Source: Rhizodiscina lignyota | Lineage: Eukaryota > Ascomycota > Dothideomycetes > Aulographales > Rhizodiscinaceae | Assembly (NCBI GenBank): GCA_010015805.1 | Contig: ML978122.1 | Span: forward strand, 1,274,453 to 1,338,452 | DNA: 64,000 bases | Direction: 5' to 3' | Shown: piece after piece, positions 53,208 to 63,500 of the stretch | Numbering within the stretch: position 1 is the stretch's first letter | Layout: every line of letters begins with the position of its first letter | The notes under the pieces: generated by a model | What the model was told of the DNA's origin: nothing | The model's input: only the letters and a program-made list of their open reading frames with translations | Database searches by the model: none | Position numbers and translations under genes: made by a program

Positions 53208-54949
53208 ATGACGATTGGCGCGTTGCGTGTCCCGTTGCAATGGCGTATGCAACATACGACGCACATCTTCAACGTCACGCTTGTTCGCCATGCCTCTAGC
53301 AATTCTTTAGACCCGTCCTCAACTGTAAGATGGTCTCCGAATGAACCTTCTGATCAATCCGCCATAGATACAGGGTTAGCTCGTTCTACATCGTCTAATG
53401 GGTCTTTCAATCCTGCAAAAAGGCTTACTTCCAAATCGCTGAATGGCTTTCCTGGTAGAGGTAGAGGTTCGGCACCAGCCTCTACTGAGCGCAATAATCC
53501 GAGCAACAGAGGGGTTACCCGCTCACGTTCTCTCCTCTCGGAAGGATTAGCTGGTCGAAAGAATGCACACCTTACCCTCGATAGCGACCGAAGGGGCACA
53601 TCTGCAGCGAACCTTTTTGGGACGCAGCGTCTATCGAATGACCATGTCCGGAGTGTCAAAAGCACGAATTCGTACGGGAGCGGCTCCACACAAGGATGAA
53701 AATCTCAATGGAGAGCAACCATGCGGCAGAGAGTCAATCAAATCCAATACAGAACGGTGGATAACTGGCCAGAATTACTTCTCTTATGGGACAGACCTCC
53801 GAGTTCGACAAATCTTACCTCCCCTGCAAAAGTCCGTGCGGTTCAGAGAGTACTTTATCATGCTACCAGCATCACCTATGAGTTCCGCGCATTGAATCGG
53901 AGCTATAAATCAATATTGGCATGTCTTGCGTCATTTAACCCGCGAACATCTAGCTTGGTAAGAGGAGGGGCAGCAAAGCAGGTCATGGCCTACTTTAGGG
54001 AGATGTCGAGCAACCTAGCGAGTTTCACCGCTCTGGTCGAGACACACTTTTTGTCTGCCATCTGCCCCCAGTCCGCAATTCCGACTGAAGAAATAGCACA
54101 ATACGGATTCCGAGATCTGTTCACTCATCTTCTTACGACCCGAGTTCTACTGGAGCGAAAAGAGTTCGAGAATCTGAGATGTTCCTACCCAGATGTTTTC
54201 TCGATCCAGCACCTTGACAGCCGAATAGAACTCTTCGTGGCTTGTAAATTTCCAATTCTTGCTCTCGCACAAGAAAGGACCTTTAAGACTAGACCCAGAT
54301 CCTTCGTCTTCAGTTGGTTATGGATGGTGTTGAGAAAACAATCTTCGCAAGCGGACAAAACAGCCCATCTCGTGTCGATGTTTGGCCGAAAAGTAGCTTT
54401 GGACCTAGAAACACTCCAAAAACTTTCATCATTTTCTCAACAGCTCATGGATTGGGCAAGGAGTTGGGGAAGATCCATAATCCTCGCTCGACCGGTCTTA
54501 CTTGTGCGAAACGAGGACATGGACGAAGATGAGCTGCATAGGCGAGTACTTTTCGTCCGTCAAATTCGCAGAGAGCAGCGCCTGTGGCGGTTGAAGAGGA
54601 TTAACGAAATTCACTTCAAGCAGGATAATCCTTCTGGATTATCACTGGAGCTCGAAGATGATGAGCTAGTCGACGAGCGCAATGAGTGAGTCGAGGGTCA
54701 CCAGCTTTTGTTCACCACAGGTTGAACATAAGAGAAGCAATCAACACTAAGAATAAACATTTGGGTATCTATGAAGCAGCTGCCTTACAGCCAACATCTT
54801 ACACTCAATCCGTCCATGCCGGCCTAATCGTACCAATTTTTCCACACGCCGATGGAGAACTTGCGCAGAACGGTATTTTCGAGCAGTATCGAAGACCTGA
54901 ATTACGATACCATAGTCAAACAATAGGTTTCAGCTCAATCAAAAGATGA
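53208..54949 (+). CDS. Predicted mitochondrial protein of unknown function
   Basis: Three exons (53208-53671, 53732-54685, 54721-54949) join in frame to 548 aa. The N-terminus MTIGALRVPLQWRMQHTTHI followed by LVRHASSNSL is Arg-rich without acidic residues and has an RHASS-type cleavage context, so a mitochondrial presequence is likely. A Ser/Arg-rich disordered region (to about 150) precedes a long alpha-helical domain (DNWPELLLLWDRP, ACLASFNPRTSSL, LMDWARSWGRS). I recognise no domain. Intron 2 is only 35 nt (GTGAGT to CACAG), very short, but it removes a stop and opens 76 further codons ending 33 bp from the convergent glutaredoxin gene. Intron 1 (60 nt) has a weak CAGAG acceptor. A role in mitochondrial gene expression would be a guess. 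Confidence 0.6.
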
Positions 54950-54982
54950 ATCAATCCTCCTGACCCTCGACCCAAGCACATC

Positions 54983-55943
54983 TCACCTCTTCACCCTCCG
55001 TCTCTTGACTTCGTCTCCTGTCGCAACCTTCTCCACCAAACTCGCTTCCATGATCCTCTTGCCGCCCATCGTCTTCACCGTGTCGGTCAGCGTGCCCTGG
55101 TCATGCAGTGCCTGGACGTCGTCGCCACCACCAATGCTCTTCCCGTTGATCAGCACGTTCGGCACGGTCCTGCGCCCCGTGCTTGTTGCCAATGCGGCTT
55201 GCAGCTCAGGGCCTAGAGGATGCTCGTCTAGCTCCACGACATATGGTGCGGGGGTGATCTTGTAATCCTCGAGGAGGATGCGCTTGGCCTTTTTCGAGTA
55301 TGGGCAGTATGTTTTGGAGAAGATAATTACTGTGCGGCCATGTTAATTGGTTTCTTGAGCTGTCTCTAGAATTCAGGTAATAATATCGCCGGATAAGGTG
55401 GAAAGGAAGGATGGGCATACTCGGACTCCGCTTCAATATCGAGTTGAGCTCCTCTTCCACTTTATGCTCCTCTTGCGTCTCAGCCGTCTGCTCCTTTCCC
55501 TTCACCGGCACCTGATCCTTTGCTGCCGGCGCAAGCGCATGATCCTCCGCATCCTCCGCAGCGTACGGGTACATCCCATCTTCCTCCTCGTCGTCGAACA
55601 CCACTCCCTTCCGTCCTGCACCGCTCTTCTCATCCGGGATCTCCTCCATCCCCAGCGCCGCACGATGCTCATCGCCTTTCTTATCTGCCGCCGCCTTCGC
55701 CTGCTCCTCCGCCTCCCTCAGCCGTGCGGCAACGTTCGCGTCGCTGCCGACCGCCTCGCCTGCTGTGCCCGCGCCCGCGACATTGGTGTCGTCTTGTTGT
55801 GAGAGTGCATCCTGCGTGCGCTGGTAGAACTCTGATTGCTGTGTCGAGCGCGCGGAGGAAGTGAGGTAGAGGACTGTCAGGACGATGAGCACGACGATGG
55901 TTAGGAGGGGCTTGAAGCGGCGTGTGCGGAGAGGGGTGGGCAT
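54983..55943 (-). CDS. Membrane-anchored glutaredoxin (Grx6/Grx7-like)
   Basis: Exons 55943-55421 and 55329-54983 on the minus strand give 289 aa. An N-terminal basic stretch and single hydrophobic anchor (about residues 12-30, LLTIVVLIVLTVLYL) are followed by a long acidic, disordered linker (about 35-170). The glutaredoxin domain has the dithiol active site CPYS, the cis-Pro motif TVPNVLI and the glutathione-binding GGGDD. Yeast Grx6 and Grx7 are type II proteins of the early secretory pathway with a monothiol CSYS/CPYS site, and this has the same layout. The linker is longer than in the yeast proteins. The C-terminal tail ends KRRRVKR. The intron uses GTATGC and CACAG. Confidence 0.88.
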
Positions 55944-56888
55944 GATCGATCGATTGAGCGCGGGGGCCGCGCTATAGTGGTTTGAGATGTGTGCGGAAGA
56001 GGGTAATGCGAAATCTGTGATATCAGAAAGTCGCCCTGCTTATTCTCTTGCTAAAGAGCAATTGAAATCCTCGAGTCTCCCGGAGCAAAAGCGGAGGTGG
56101 ATTTCAATGGGAGGGCACGCGCATGGGTGCTGCGGGAGTAAGGGGCGTCAAATGCAGTGCGATTATCGGACGAACGATAAGCGATGATACGCGAGCTCTC
56201 CAACGTGAGAATTATCGACGGAATGAAAGAGAGCAAGACGAGAGAATTTATGGCTCCGCGAGCCTGAAAAGGAGTCGAGATCAAGACGGGTCGCGCTCCC
56301 TTCCGCCCGCTCAGCAAATGCAGGAGCAGCTGATAGCGGAGCTGTACGAAGGTGCATCCCTGCAAGCCATGGTGCGCTAGTCCGGAAGAGGAACTACTAA
56401 ATATCTTCCGGACGTGATCCTTCACGCGTCTTCCACGCGACCACCACGATCTTCGCGAATACGAACTTTTGCGCTGCATCTCTCGATTTGAAAGTCATCA
56501 ATTTCCTTGCAGCCGCTGTTGATTCATGGCTGCTTCGCTTCATTGATCGCTGATTCAGAAAGACTCGGCAATTAGGTTGCTTGCAGGAATACATACACGT
56601 GTGTGTCTTGCAAACAACAAGGACTGCACACCTAGGACACCTACTTGTCTTGACATCTCGCAATCTTCAAGGCTCCTCAACCTGAAGTGACGCAAAATTA
56701 AGAGCACCAGATTCATGTGCTGCTATCAGTTTTTACTTTGACGGTATATAACGCTCCTCCCCTGCTTCCAGTCTCTTCAGCCGTTAGGCAACCATCCTCC
56801 ATTCCTTTACGTAGAATAGTGTCATTACTCCTTCGGCCACACAAGACTATCAAGAATTCCGACACATCGTGGACTATCTCTGCCACTG
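55944..56888. other. Intergenic, divergent promoters (glutaredoxin / Poa1-like)
   Basis: About 0.95 kb. An 85-codon frame at 56123-56380 (plus) ends in a coding-like segment, but I found no domain or convincing start and do not call it. A TATATAA box at about 56742 lies about 145 bp before the Poa1-like ATG. Confidence 0.4.
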
Positions 56889-57710
56889 ATGGCCTCCAAA
56901 CGCACTGCACCTGATACCTCAAACAATCGCTCGATGAAGCAAACCAAGCTCAACTTTGGGGGACCACCGAAGTCCACTGCTCCTCCTCGCCACCACTCAC
57001 CGGAAGCAGAGAAAATGGACCAAACCGAAGTCAAACCCAACGGTCCTCCGGAAGATGCATCCCCAGAAAACACGGACCCACTACAGGAAGAGGACACCGT
57101 CGATATGGAATCAGACATCGCAAAGGGCATGAAACCGAAGCCACCGCGACCATCCTCCCAGAACCAAACTCCTGCAGATCCAGCAAATCCACCCACTGAA
57201 AACTCGAAGGGCTTCACTGTAATCGACAAAGTCGGCGACCTCTTCGCTGCCCCGCCAAACTCCGTCTTGATCCACGCATGCAACTGCCTCGGAAGCTGGG
57301 CCGCCGGCATCGCCGCCCAATTCAAAAAGAACTACCCCACCGCATACAAGGCGTACGTTGACCATTGCAAGTCCCTTAGGCCGAACCAGCTCATTGGTAC
57401 CGCGCTGCTGCTCCCACCCGCGCCGGGAGAGAAGCACTGGGTGGGCTGTGTGTTCACCAGCAAACGCTTCGGAAGGGCCAAGGATAGCCCCGAAATGATT
57501 CTGGCCGCGACGAAGACGGCGATGGAAGATCTGTTGAAGCAGATTGGAAAGGCGAAGAGGGAGGGTAAGGAGGTTGCTGAGGTTAGGACGTGCCACATCA
57601 ACGCTGGGTTGTTCAATGTGCCTTGGCCGAAGAGCAAGAAGGCTATTGAGGAGCTGGAGATCGATGATGCGGATGTACCTCGAGAGATCATGGCAGTAGC
57701 ACTAGGCTGA
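56889..57710 (+). CDS. Macrodomain protein, Poa1-like ADP-ribose 1''-phosphate phosphatase
   Basis: One exon encodes 273 aa. The C-terminal macrodomain (about 105-273) has the ADP-ribose-binding pattern: GDLFAAPPNSVLIHACNCLG, SWAAGIAAQFKKNYP, the phosphate-loop region and CHINAGLFNVPWP. Yeast Poa1 removes the 1''-phosphate of ADP-ribose made in tRNA splicing and can also remove ADP-ribose; this protein aligns with that type. The first 100 residues are disordered and Pro/Glu-rich, starting MASKRTAPDT and containing QTKLNF at 18-23. A basic nuclear signal may be present at the start. There are no introns. Confidence 0.87.
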   Translation: MASKRTAPDTSNNRSMKQTKLNFGGPPKSTAPPRHHSPEAEKMDQTEVKPNGPPEDASPENTDPLQEEDTVDMESDIAKGMKPKPPRPSSQNQTPADPANPPTENSKGFTVIDKVGDLFAAPPNSVLIHACNCLGSWAAGIAAQFKKNYPTAYKAYVDHCKSLRPNQLIGTALLLPPAPGEKHWVGCVFTSKRFGRAKDSPEMILAATKTAMEDLLKQIGKAKREGKEVAEVRTCHINAGLFNVPWPKSKKAIEELEIDDADVPREIMAVALG

Positions 57711-57925
57711 GACAGGATATGCTGGAACCATTTGGTTCAAGTCACAGGCGTGTGAGCAAAATGGAGTATCATGGTGTTATGGCTAGCCTTTCTTCTCTTC
57801 AATGAGAAGTCTGAATCGGCGTTAAAAGAAATATACTTAGAGTGCATATCTGCATATGAAACGAAATTTCCTCACGACACTTTTTTCACTTTCAAGCCCT
57901 TCCATTAACGCAAACTTGCTCAAAC

Positions 57926-59106
57926 TCAGAGCGTCGCTTTCACAGCAGCGACCTCCTCGTCCTTCGGCAGGATATCCGGCACCGGACCCAACGGCGTGAT
58001 GCTCTTTAAACTCGTCAGTAAATCTTCACCAACCCAAAGATAGCACCTAACAAGATAAGACTTACAAAAGGATTAATCTGCTTATGACTCTTCGTATAGT
58101 GCTTCTTGATGTGCTCAAACTGCGTCGTGTCATGGAACGCGGGCACGTCCCAGTACAGCTTGCGCACCCAGCGGTGGATGGCCGGGTAGCCTGAGCGAAT
58201 GTCTCGCAGGTTCGTCTTGAAGTGCTGCACGTACACGGCGTCGAAGCGTATGATGGTGGTGTAGAGGCGCACATCGGCCTCTGTGATGCGGTCGCCGTGG
58301 TAATATGGGCCGGGAGTAGATGAGAGGTGCTGCTCGATGCGGTCAAGTGAGGTGAAGAGTGTTGTCACGGCCTTTTCGTAGGCTTCTTGTGTCCTGTACG
58401 CTTCATGTCAGTTCCACTCTGACTACGGGATGAGATTGTCGGAGGTAGGGTGTACTAACGTCGCAAAGCCGGACCTGTACACCCCATTGTTCACATCATT
58501 ATAAGTCCACTCATTCGTGCTCTCAATCTCCTTCCTCAGCTCTTCCGGAAACAAATCCAGCTTCTTATACTCCTCGGGGAGCAGCCCGTCAAACTCGTAA
58601 TACAGCATGCGGATAATCTCGCTGCTCTCGTTGTTCACAATCTTCCGCGCCTTCTTGTCGTACAGCGTCGGCACCGTGAACCGGCCCGCATACTCGGGGT
58701 TCTGCTCGAAGTAGAGCTGGCGTATGTGCGTGAAGCCCTCGTGCAGCGGATCTGGCGTCACGTTCTCGCCAGGGACGTCCTCGTCAGCAGTCGCGAAGCG
58801 CCATCCTTTCTCCAGCATGTGCCAGTGCACGCTGGTGAAGGAGATGATGTTCTCGAGGCCCTTCAGCTTGCGCACGATGAGCGTGCGGTGCGCCCATGGG
58901 CATGCGTACGAGACGTAGAGGTGGTAGCGGCCCGCCTCTGCGGGGAACTCTGCGCCGGGCTTGGAGGAGATGAAGTTGCGGAAGCTGGAGGCCTGGCGTT
59001 TGAATTCGCCGCTCTTGTCGCCGGGGGCGACCCAGTTGAGGATGTTCTTGGTTGTGTCCTGGCGGCGGAGGTTAGATTGGGGTCTATTCTGCTGGAAACT
59101 GGACAT
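57926..59106 (-). CDS. ECM4: Omega-class glutathione transferase, Ecm4/YqjG type
   Basis: Three minus-strand exons (59106-58460, 58393-58066, 58003-57926) give 350 aa. The thioredoxin-like N-domain carries the active-site Cys in YACPWAHRT, and the helical C-domain includes NEWTYNDVNNGVYRSGFAT, HGDRITEADVRLY and HFKTNLRDIRSGYPAIHRW. This set marks glutathionyl-hydroquinone reductases (YqjG, yeast Ecm4/Gto), which deglutathionylate quinone adducts and act in oxidative stress. Intron 2 has a TACTGAC branch and an AAAG acceptor; intron 1 joins in phase 2. The ATG at 59106 follows an A/T-rich leader; upstream in-frame codons have no ATG. Confidence 0.92.
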
Positions 59107-60573
59107 GATAAAAAATAATAATCCTGTAGCAATCAATTGACAGTAGAAAGGGTGCAGGAGGAAGATTGTAAAGAATTAATATCCATTCAATAACAATGAG
59201 ATGAACGAAAACTGGGACTCACTGCCATGGTGCTCATCGCTTGTGTACCAGATGCCGTAGTTCCTAACTGACTATATTGCTGAAAGTGTCCTACTAATGC
59301 CCTCGTACGTGCCAGCACAGCGTTCATATATCCCCAATCCTGCCGAGTACCAGCTAGGAAGACGGGCAAAACAATTGCGGCGATGACGACACTCAAGCTG
59401 ATTCCAACTACCGCACGAATGTTCAATGGCATTCACAGGGTCGACCTTGCTCCGGAACCGCTCAATCCAACCTTTTCGTATAGGTATCAGGCCGAATTAA
59501 CAATCTCCCCTCGTGTAGAGCTGTAAAGCATCGACAGGTACGAGGGATCATACTTAAATCACTGCCGCTCAAAGCAAGGGTAGCTTACCTAACGCCCGCT
59601 CCATTTGACGTGAGTTTGCGGGGCATCTCTCATTCGCTGCCACGAAAGCTTGAAAGGCGTACTCATCGCTGGGCCGCAGCGTTGTGCTCTTTCCGCAGCT
59701 CCAAGCGCTGACATACTCATGACAAACGGACGACAAATGCAGCGGCCACCCTTCACATTCGGTAGCCCGGCTCACGGCTCCGAACGGTCCTGCTCGGCGC
59801 CCATGGCACGAGGGATTGCATAAGCTTGATACTCGGGGGTCGGGATAGAGCAAAACGTGTCTCTTGTGGTCGACGAAGATTGAATTTACAGCTCAACACA
59901 AATAGTCGTGATGTTCGAGATACCGGTGGAGTCGGGATGGAGCCTTAGTGCTCAGAGCTGGTAAAGACCGAGATACATACAGAGTGATGAAACGCAATTA
60001 CCAGAAATATAGAGAACCAATATTCCATTCTAGTAGTAGATAACGTTCGGTCCGAACCAGATTAACTGAGATCGAATGACTACAGTCATAACAAAGCTTG
60101 CTCAAGCATTTTGTCAACCTCACCATTCTAACCTCCTTCAGAAGGAATTAATCATTCACTAGGATCGAAAGAACCGGACTTAGCAACGGTATATTTCATT
60201 GGCCGTTAGTTCTGGAAGATACCCTCATACAACAGCGTCTAAGTCAAACAACCAGAGAGCAAAGCCCCGTAGGGCAGCAAAGCTACTGCATCCCGAACGC
60301 AATAAAATCAAAAAGCCAAAGATCCGCAATAACGCCCGCTAAAACGCAGCAAAGACCCACTCAGCCCCATCAAAGACCAGAGAGCAGCCCCAAACGTAGT
60401 CGTACATCCTCCTGCACGGAGCCACCACTTGTCGGTCCATCACGTATCTTCCCAAAGCATTGTGTCGTTGAAGCCCTATCCCGATCCCATCCCAGTCCCA
60501 GTAGTTGTACATCCCAAAAGAGTCCGGAATCATAACGTCATTAAGTCTTCCTCAGTTCATTTCTTACTGTCCC
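59107..60573. other. Intergenic, 1.5 kb upstream of the ECM4-like gene
   Basis: The stretch contains one short hydrophobic open frame (59187-59432, listed separately). Elsewhere I see no coding signal, repeat or RNA gene. Confidence 0.4.
59187..59432 (-). CDS. Possible small membrane protein, 81 aa
   Basis: An ATG-started frame with a convincing hydrophobic N-terminus, MPLNIRAVVGISLSVVIAAI and then VLPVFLAG, about 25 residues, suggests a signal anchor. The rest is polar. It lies 80 bp upstream of the ECM4-like ATG on the same strand and contains a GTGAGT donor just after the codons for AMSTMA, with a TACAG acceptor 13 codons-worth before the ECM4 start region. The phases do not join to ECM4, so a fused anchored GST is not supported. 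It could be a real small gene or chance. Confidence 0.28.
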   Translation of the reverse strand: MPLNIRAVVGISLSVVIAAIVLPVFLAGTRQDWGYMNAVLARTRALVGHFQQYSQLGTTASGTQAMSTMAVSPSFRSSHCY

Positions 60574-63500
60574 TCACTTCGTCCCCTGCTCAACCTCTGT
60601 CAACCATCTCTTCACTCCCTCTTTGAGAGTCGACTCTCGCAAATTCTCCCCGCTCAGCCTGATCACTGACTTCTTGTCATCCATTGTTACGTCTTCCCCT
60701 GCCTGCTGTCTCTCGGTCACCACGCTCCTAACAATGGCCTCAAGTGCACCCATCACCGCATCCCTGGTCTCCCTCGGCACGTCCCCAGCCGCAATTGCAC
60801 CTGCACTTGATCCAGAACCGTGATGTTGGACTTCATTCCCCTGGCTACCTGATTGCTCTTCCGGAACGATACTCGTCAGGGGCGCGACATCTCCTTCCAG
60901 CCGCCCTCTTCTCGAGCTACTCCGACTTGATGTCGCACTCGGTATCCTGCTTCCAGCGAGGCTCACAGGGCCCACAGAGCCAGCAGCGCTGCTAATCACC
61001 TTCTCCACAGCCTCGACAAGGACGTCGTCGAGATCCATGACGTCCTCCGTCTTCCACTCCTCCTTGAGATGGATCTCGCTCATCGCCAGCTGCGGCCCCG
61101 CGCCATCCACCTTACTGTGCGTATATGCTTCGTACGGGTTGCCATACCGGCTGCGGCCCGCAGCAGCAACAGCAGCGCCACGACTGGCCATTCCTAGAGG
61201 CGCTGCACCGGGAGTGATACCAGGGGTGACAGCAGGTTGGCCCAAGACAGGGACGAGGCGCACGAGGCGGCGGAGGGACAGGCGCTTGACTTTCCACTCG
61301 CGCGTGTCGGCAATGAGACAGCGACAGACGTCGACCCACTTGTCGGTTGGGCCGGACTCCGTATCCGGTGTCAATGCAGCACACACAGGTGTCGGTTCGG
61401 CGCGCATGGCATCCTTGATGTCTGCCATGAGATTGGCATACGGCGATACGGCTTGCAGCGCAAAGTCCGGGTGGAACATGGTGAGCCAGCCTGCGACATT
61501 AAGCGGATGTGTCGTGTCTCTGATGGAGTTGAACGGCTGTGACAGGTGAGGAAAGGTGAGCAACGAAGGTGGGTGAGGATGGCCGGGGCTGTTAGATGTG
61601 CTGCTTGCGAAGCTAGAGCTGTGATGATGCCCACTGCCACCGTGATGGTGATGAGAGTGACTGCTGTGTGGTGGCAGATATGGTGAGCGCTGCGTAGACG
61701 GCGGGGAGCCCGTGAAGTCCAGGAATGGAATTTCCACATCGATAATGCCGTCCTTCTCGTTGACACTCATCTTAAAAGGACTCTCGGGTACTTTCGCTCG
61801 CTCTGGAATGGGCTGTGCGGACGACGGTGGAGTCGATTGGCCTTGTGAGCCGTCAAAGAGATCAGGCGACTGTTGTTCGCTTGCCATGGACGGTGGTTGA
61901 TGCCGATCAGCGTCGTAACTGGTGCGTCCACTTCCGATTTCTACTTCTCGTACCATTTGCTCTAGCTTGCTCGAGGAGCGTGACTGCACCAGTCTTGCAC
62001 CGTTCAAAGACAAGATACCCAAGCCCTCGTCAGTTGATTGTAGGATGTCGCTGTAATCGGTACCCGATTCCCGTCGCGTGCCCATGCTCCAAAAGCTCTT
62101 GAGACTACCCCATCGGCTGCCTGCTGGCTGAGACTCTGTACTACTGCCAGTGCTGTTGCGATTGAGTGCGCTGACCAGATTTGCGGATGCAAGGCTCCCA
62201 CTGCTACCAGGCCGACGGTGGAGCGCTCGGCCTGCGAGATCGGTGGATGAATTCGTGCGCTGAATTGCAAAATGTGCAGCAGGCACCCCAGTGTCCGGCG
62301 TGATCGTTGAAGTCGTCGTGGCACTGGCCTTCCGCAACGTAGCGTCTTCTTCGGGGGAGAGGGTTATCGGGGCGCGCAAGATCGAGCGGGCTTCTGATCC
62401 ACGGCGAGAGCGCTCACCATCATCGCCAGAGAGATCGTTGCCGCTGAGAGTGCGCTCATCGGCAGATTCTCCTCTGTGGCCACCACGGCCTGATGGTAGG
62501 CGCGTCCGTGAAGAACTTGCGTGACCTCTTCGATTAATGGTCCGTCTCAGTGACTCTTGCCGTCCGATTGTTGCCATTCCCGGCGGAGACTGTGAGTATC
62601 CGCGAAGAGATACAGCAGTGCCAGGACGGCCGGGAGAGCTTGTACCCTCATGACTTGGGTGACTAGAGGGCAAGAATGCGGACAGTAAAAATATCAGCCT
62701 CCGAGCTGCCATCTTGTTGTCCGTGATGATGATGGTACGATTCGGAATCGTCAGGTCGTCGTTCAGTTTGGCGTTCTGCTGCTCCTTGTACCGTTTCCGG
62801 TGCCATTTTGGCCCGAAGACTCTCATCCAATCCGTGTGCTGGCCCAGAAAGGCAGTCATGAGGTTCTCGAGGAAAAAGCTCTGCTCTCGAGCGCCAGCCC
62901 ATTTGCCTAGCCAGATTGCCTCTTCACGCCAAATGCCCCAGCGGCCTTGACCGGTGCGCACTCGGGGTAATTTGATGCCACGGACAATCCTGCGTCCGGC
63001 CGACTCAGCAATCTTTTTCATGTCCTCATCAGCAGTCAATGCACCAGGCTGAAGCTGAGGCCGGTATGCCCGCACCTGGGGCTTCAGTAGAGCCAAGATC
63101 TTCTCTTGAGCGAGGTATTGCAGTGCAGTCAATGTGCGGGAGATGATGTCCCAGTGCTGACCAATAAGATCTACGCGATCATCGACGTCGCTGTTAAACG
63201 AGCTCGACAGCATTGAGTCCACCCCGAAAACAGAGTCAACAAAGGACCAGCCTCCACTTCGACCTTCAGAGCCAAGGGAGGAGGCGACAGAATCGCTTCC
63301 ATGCTGCATAGGTGGGAAGTAGCCAGACCTATTGCGGCGAGGTGCATTCGGTGGAGGAGCAACAGGCAGTTGAATGATGAGCGAGATGCCGTACATAGGG
63401 AGCGAATGTGATTTGCCCTGCGACGGAAGAAGACGGAGCTGCTTTCCACCAATGCCACCACCATTAGCGTTCTTCGGAAATGGAAACCCTCCTGATGGAT

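Noticed and set aside
56123-56380. 85-codon plus-strand frame ending LYEGASLQAMVR
   Set aside because: The end looks coding-like, but the start, splice structure and family are all unsupported.
59106-59432. Fusion of the small hydrophobic frame to the ECM4-like GST
   Set aside because: The GTGAGT donor is phase 0, but the acceptor at 59135 would need phase 1 to reach the GST frame.
61612-61680. His-rich coding repeat in the FNIP-like gene, considered as a metal site
   Set aside because: It is a low-complexity run in a disordered insert, without ordered metal-binding spacing.
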